Part shown: positions 60,033-64,000 of the stretch, piece after piece | How the letters are laid out: every line of letters begins with the position of its first letter | Numbering within the stretch: position 1 is the first letter of the stretch | DNA from: Lepas anatifera | Taxonomy: Eukaryota; Arthropoda; Thecostraca; Lepadidae | Direction of reading: 5' to 3' | Assembly (NCBI GenBank): GCA_034440635.1 | Contig: JAOTON010001703.1 | Coordinates: forward strand, 702,243-766,242 | Length of the DNA stretch: 64,000 nucleotides | Program-made: the position numbers and the translations under genes | Notes under the pieces: generated by a model | Database searches by the model: none | The model's input: only the letters and a program-made list of their open reading frames with translations | Told to the model about the DNA's origin: nothing

Positions 60033-61043
60033 ATGGGAATTTTGTTTATGGGCAAATGGGAAACCAATTTACAGCACCTGGCTTCTATCTGCAGCGTCCA
60101 AGTCTACAAATTTTGTAGGTACGCATATTATTACATGGTACTACTTCAGGGAGATGATGCTGCCCTCAAAACTTGGGTGGAACAACTAAACAGTCAAGAT
60201 CCCAGCATAAAAGTGACCAAAGAAATCGAAGTGAACCGCGTGATTCCCTACCTAGACATCCTAATAACAAGAGAACACAACAAGTTTATAACAAAAGTGT
60301 ATCGAAAAACATGTACAATTAATCAAGTGCTGGCATTCGAATCTTACACAGAAAGACGGTATCAGAGATCAGCAGTCGGATCCGACTGCATCCGAGCCCT
60401 TCGATACTGCTCCAGGCCCAGTGACTGCAGTAAAGAACTGGATTTCATCTGTAAGAAATTTCACCAACATGACTACCCATTATCGTTCATCGAATCTGTG
60501 ATTACGAAAACCAGAGCGGATCTCAAGCTTAAGGCTCGCGCTCTTCCTGCACCCACCGACTCAGAGAATATAGGAAAGCCTTCCACCCATCTCTCCCTAC
60601 CTTTTGCAGGGAAATGTTTTTACCAACTCAAGAGAGAAGCCAGCAAGATTGGCATACAACTTGTGTCAAAACCACTGCACACCGTGGGATCTTTGTTGTG
60701 CAGCAAGGCCAAACACCAGCTGCCTAAGCCACAAAACAGCAACGTTGTATACCTCATCGCATGTTCCTGCAAGGTAGGAGGTGAAAATTTCATATACATC
60801 CGAGAGAACGACCAAGAAATTCAATCTCGAGTGCAAGAACATCGCAACAGCTGGAGTGGACAAGTACCCTCTAAACTGAAGGCTTCAGCCTTCAGCGAGC
60901 ACAGACAGTGTATTCCAGCCTTCTCTGACGTCAAAATCCTCAATCACGCTGCCCCATCACCATATGCGACTGCTCATGGAGTCGGCCTGCATACAATCAG
61001 TGGGCCGGCGAGAGACCATACTCACCTCACCCAACGATGTTAG
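60033..61043 (+). CDS. Penelope-like RT fragment with GIY-YIG-like endonuclease, copy B
   Basis: A 336-codon continuous frame covering the second half of a Penelope-like RT and its C-terminal endonuclease. Residues 6-10 (MGKWE) correspond to the end of the RT block that in copy A reads LLMGKWE. At residues 30-33, where the catalytic Y-x-D-D should be, the sequence is Tyr-Ala-Tyr-Tyr, so polymerase activity is not expected. PYLDILITRE follows at about 75. The endonuclease has NVVY at 237-240 in place of GIY, YIR at 255-257 in place of YIG, and the conserved Arg266 and Glu269-His270. The fingers and N-terminal domains are missing. Unlike copy A this fragment has no internal stops, which suggests a younger copy or chance. 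Confidence 0.85.
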   Translation: MGILFMGKWETNLQHLASICSVQVYKFCRYAYYYMVLLQGDDAALKTWVEQLNSQDPSIKVTKEIEVNRVIPYLDILITREHNKFITKVYRKTCTINQVLAFESYTERRYQRSAVGSDCIRALRYCSRPSDCSKELDFICKKFHQHDYPLSFIESVITKTRADLKLKARALPAPTDSENIGKPSTHLSLPFAGKCFYQLKREASKIGIQLVSKPLHTVGSLLCSKAKHQLPKPQNSNVVYLIACSCKVGGENFIYIRENDQEIQSRVQEHRNSWSGQVPSKLKASAFSEHRQCIPAFSDVKILNHAAPSPYATAHGVGLHTISGPARDHTHLTQRC

Positions 61044-61220
61044 TGTTAACAGAAATTCAGGCACTCTCTTAAATGACAGATGGCTTCCAATCGTACGCCG
61101 AGTCTGTTCCTAAGACGTGTTTTTATACTTTGACGTTTACATATAGAAATCTGCTTGTTGTTGAAGTCTCTAAAAACCTGTTGTTATTTACTTTGGCCTA
61201 TTTCTATATAGTATTCATAA

Positions 61221-61430
<210 letters not shown>

Positions 61431-61666
61431 TATACTAAGAGAAACTTAAAATATGTTCTTGGGTACTGTAAACTTGATTTAGACGCCTTTTGTTGCCCCC
61501 TTTTTACTATCCCTTTAATGATCGCAGATGTGATTTTTAGATATTTCTCAGAAGGTTCTATTAACTACTGTCACGTGATGTTTTCCAAACTTAACATTCT
61601 CTCAAGACTCGTATTGAATAATCCTGAATAATCCCACCTATTCCGATTCGCTGACGAAGCTCTGTA

Positions 61667-61881
61667 ATTTTTATTATTATTATTTATTTTTTATTAGGAC
61701 CACTCCCAACAACCACACGTGCCCATATATAGGGAGTGTTGGCGTGTGTGTTTAAGGATCCTCTCCACCGGGTCAGATCGGACACGGAAGGCGGTTTCCC
61801 GCCGTGGGGATTGCACCCACGTTAATCCATGCTATCCGATCTGAAAGACTGGCAACGAAGCCACTAGGCCACCCCGGCCCC
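61667..61881 (-). mobile_element. SINE family C, copy 2, in right Penelope arm
   Basis: Minus-strand copy of 13892-14098: A box intact (TGGCCTAGTGG), B box with one change (GGTGCAATCCC), same body (CCGATCTGACCCGGTGGAGA) and an AATAATAAT-rich tail. It splits the Penelope arm between CTCTGTAA and CAGATCGAGT; the uninterrupted left arm reads GAGCTGTATTTACAGAG, giving the empty site. No clean target duplication remains. Confidence 0.9.
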
Positions 61882-61949
61882 AGATCGAGTACAGATCGAT
61901 AGCTCCGACCCCAAACACACTTTGTGGAAAAAGTCCGAACGATTGTATA

Positions 61950-62178
61950 CGAACATCCGAACTCCACACCACGTCTTTTCAAGAACCTGTTTACTGGTGC
62001 TCATCCTGGGATATATAATATCCGTAATTCTTCTTGACCTTATCCATTATATTTCCCGGGAGGAATAGCGAGAAAACTTTGACCGATTTGCGAACAAGCG
62101 CGGAGTGTACATACCAGAACAGTCGCGGTTGCATGCAGAGCACGAGGGTTGGGTGTTTGAGACCACGCTAATGAGATG
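61950..62178. other. No gene recognised
   Basis: Includes a little more Penelope-like similarity to about 61985 (complement of TCTTGAAAAGA, compare 26162). Otherwise nothing. Confidence 0.4.
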
Positions 62179-62373
62179 CACTGGCGGATCCAAGGGGAGC
62201 CAAAGGGATCTTGGCCCCTACCAAAGCCTAAAATGATATCTCTTGGCCCCCAAAGAACCAAATTTTGGTTGTTTTTTACTTTGAAAATACTATGCTTTCG
62301 CGATTTTCCTCGATTTGACCCCTCAAAACGTTGGTTTGGCCCCCTCCAAAATCTGCTACTGGATCCGCCAATG
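62179..62373 (+). mobile_element. hAT-type MITE, 195 bp, perfect 8-bp target duplication
   Basis: ATGAGATG flanks both ends (62171-62178 and 62374-62381). The terminal inverted repeats are CACTGGCGGATCCAAGG and complement CATTGGCGGATCCAGTA. The interior has GGCCCC and CAAAA-rich blocks like 26496-26710. No coding capacity. Confidence 0.92.
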
Positions 62374-62381
62374 ATGAGATG

Positions 62382-64000
62382 AGAGAAGGATAAGTACCGC
62401 TTTGTCTAGGACCCGTCTCCCTCATTGAACACATTGAAGTGTGGAATTCGCAAAAAGTAAACAGACGTAATACATTCTCCCCGAAAATGCTGTAGGCATT
62501 TGATAGTTAAATAAGCAGGTCTATCTGTATCTTTGCATGCCTTTCACTTTTCTTGATCTTACAAGAATGTTTTGACCCGGAGCACAAGCTAAACAAAAAT
62601 ACTTTAATTTCCACACAGGGGCGGATCGGGCCCATCGGTTTGGAAGGGGGGGCTAAACCCATATCAGCAAGCAAAGAAAAACAACATTGTTGTGCAGGAA
62701 AAAGGCGCTAATCAGTCTTGCTTTTCTCTTCAGAGAAAATTTCTTTCACTTTTAAATAATTACTTTCTGTACGAACAAAACGCTTAAAACTTTTTACTGA
62801 CGGGCACGTTCTCCCCGATTGATCGATTATAAAGCACAGGTTTATTGGGGGAAGAAAACAAGGTTTTGGACCCCTCTATTTTGCTGGGGGGTATGACCAG
62901 GCTACCCCCTGGCTCTGCTCTATTCTATACGATGGATTTTATATCAGTTTGATATTGATCAACGGTGAAAAAATTGTTGTCAAACCCAGAGTCTAAATTT
63001 ATTCTAAGCCAAAATCAAATCGTGAGCGTGATTCGGACTCTCCACAGTTACACACGTTTCTTGAAAAAGATGCATTTCAAACATTGAACGGTGGAAAAAG
63101 GGAACGGAGGCCAGCAAAGAGGGGGTCAAAATGGGCGTCTCATGGCCAGAAAAACACTCTTCAGACGCCTGCGCAAATTCTCCGGGGTCCCGGCCCAGTA
63201 CTGGTGGTGATAAAAGCACCGTTCAACAGCCGACCCGAAGTAATACCCGACTTGTTCTAAGCAAGGTGCCCGTTCGCCAGAGGCTTACCAACGTAGGCCG
63301 TGAGGTGAGCGCGTTTCAAATACAGTGAGAAGCTTCTCCGAAAGTGCAGCTGTCTACCACATTTCTAATGCGTGGGTGCATCTGGGTAGATTTTCATTCG
63401 GGCAGGTGCTAAGGTAGAAGCAGCCCAGCGGACGCTAAATGGCTATTGTCTCTGGTCCACCAAATCACCGGAAAAAGCCGCCGAAGAGGCAACAGCCCCG
63501 CCTGAAATGCATTACACGGTAGGACGTGAGCAGCCAGGGAATGTCAATTACCGCATCGCTCTGGCTTGAGGACGCAGATACAGTGTCGCTGGCCGTAGCT
63601 GGCCGCCGCAGAGGACAGTCCTCTCCAAGTCACGCAGCGCCCTAAGTGGGAGAGGCCCTGGAGGCCTCCACCACCAGAATAGCTACACAGGTGGACGGCA
63701 CCAAGCCTGGCAGGGAACTCGCAGTTGGGAGTGGAAGAGAGGAGACATTCGTGGAAGCGCTTGTCTCGCCACAGTTATCGCAATGGGTCCCAGGTAGCCG
63801 ACACTGGTAAACGGCGCACCCAAAACACTGATGCTTGCTACTGCCTACGGGCTGATTTTTTGACACAGGTTTATAACTGCCTGGTCATTACCAGTGGCGG
63901 CGCTTCCATAGAGACACATTAGACACTGCCTAGCCACTTTACCACGTTGAAGTAGGTAAGTATTTTCTGTGCGATAAATCTAATTTGACTCGATGTTTTA
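62382..64000. other. No confident gene; possible MITE end at 62616
   Basis: CAGGGGCGGATCGGGCC at 62616 resembles the hAT-type MITE terminus but a right partner is not clear. A 65-codon frame (63131-63328) contains a donor-like AG|GTGAGC at 63304/63305 but has no other support. Confidence 0.4.

Noticed and set aside
63062..63328. Exon-like frame ending at a donor-like AG|GTGAGC (63304/63305)
   Set aside because: The frame is open for 88 codons and polar in composition, but I found no acceptor, domain, signal peptide or partner exon; one donor-like match is not enough.

Overview
This window looks like intergenic or intronic DNA from an animal, most plausibly an arthropod. I infer this from tRNA-derived SINEs, Penelope-like elements with GIY-YIG endonucleases, Tx1/L1-like and CR1/Jockey-like LINE fragments, Tc1/mariner-, hAT- and piggyBac-type non-autonomous DNA transposons, long GT/CA/GA/AT microsatellites, and the absence of any operon-like packing of long ORFs. 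The species cannot be fixed from sequence alone. I found no intact, confidently identifiable host gene. The best host candidate is one exon-like ORF at about 57.52-57.79 kb with a signal-peptide-like start and a strong 5' splice donor.

Layout. 1-4.6 kb: a diverged block with a second, colinear copy at 54.46-56.76 kb; the first copy is interrupted by a LINE 3' fragment, a 35-bp minisatellite and a TTAA element. 5-14 kb: tRNA-type SINEs, a GA microsatellite, two TTAA elements (8.4-9.3 and 11.6-12.5 kb) and 45-bp and 32-bp minisatellites. 15.1-16.2 kb: a broken LINE reverse transcriptase on the minus strand. 18.7-24 kb: two copies of SINE family A, one inside a minisatellite, and a 783-bp Tc1/mariner-type element with about 210-bp inverted repeats. 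26.1-30.2 kb: Penelope-like element A with long inverted arms, each arm carrying its own MITE insertion. 33.8-39.2 kb: hAT-type elements and more SINEs. 41.7-45.3 kb: a LINE pseudogene split by a 2.2-kb piggyBac-type element whose removal restores the reading frame. 45.3-47.4 and 50.2-51.0 kb: more TTAA elements. 53.9-54.1 kb: a small palindromic element. 57.5-59.3 kb: the exon candidate followed directly by about 1.46 kb of a 29-bp minisatellite. 59.7-62 kb: Penelope-like element B with a SINE in one arm. 62.2 kb: a hAT-type MITE with a perfect 8-bp target duplication.

The elements appear to have inserted into one another repeatedly, and in several cases the target-site duplication or the uninterrupted partner copy shows the order. 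The most noteworthy themes are: a TTAA-flanked family whose interior is packed with AGGTCA nuclear-receptor half-sites; two Penelope-like copies that both lack the catalytic aspartates of the reverse transcriptase; and a 29-bp minisatellite that seems to have grown out of a splice-donor sequence, so it carries dozens of GGTGAG-type motifs. All functional statements are inferences from sequence reading; no searches were run.
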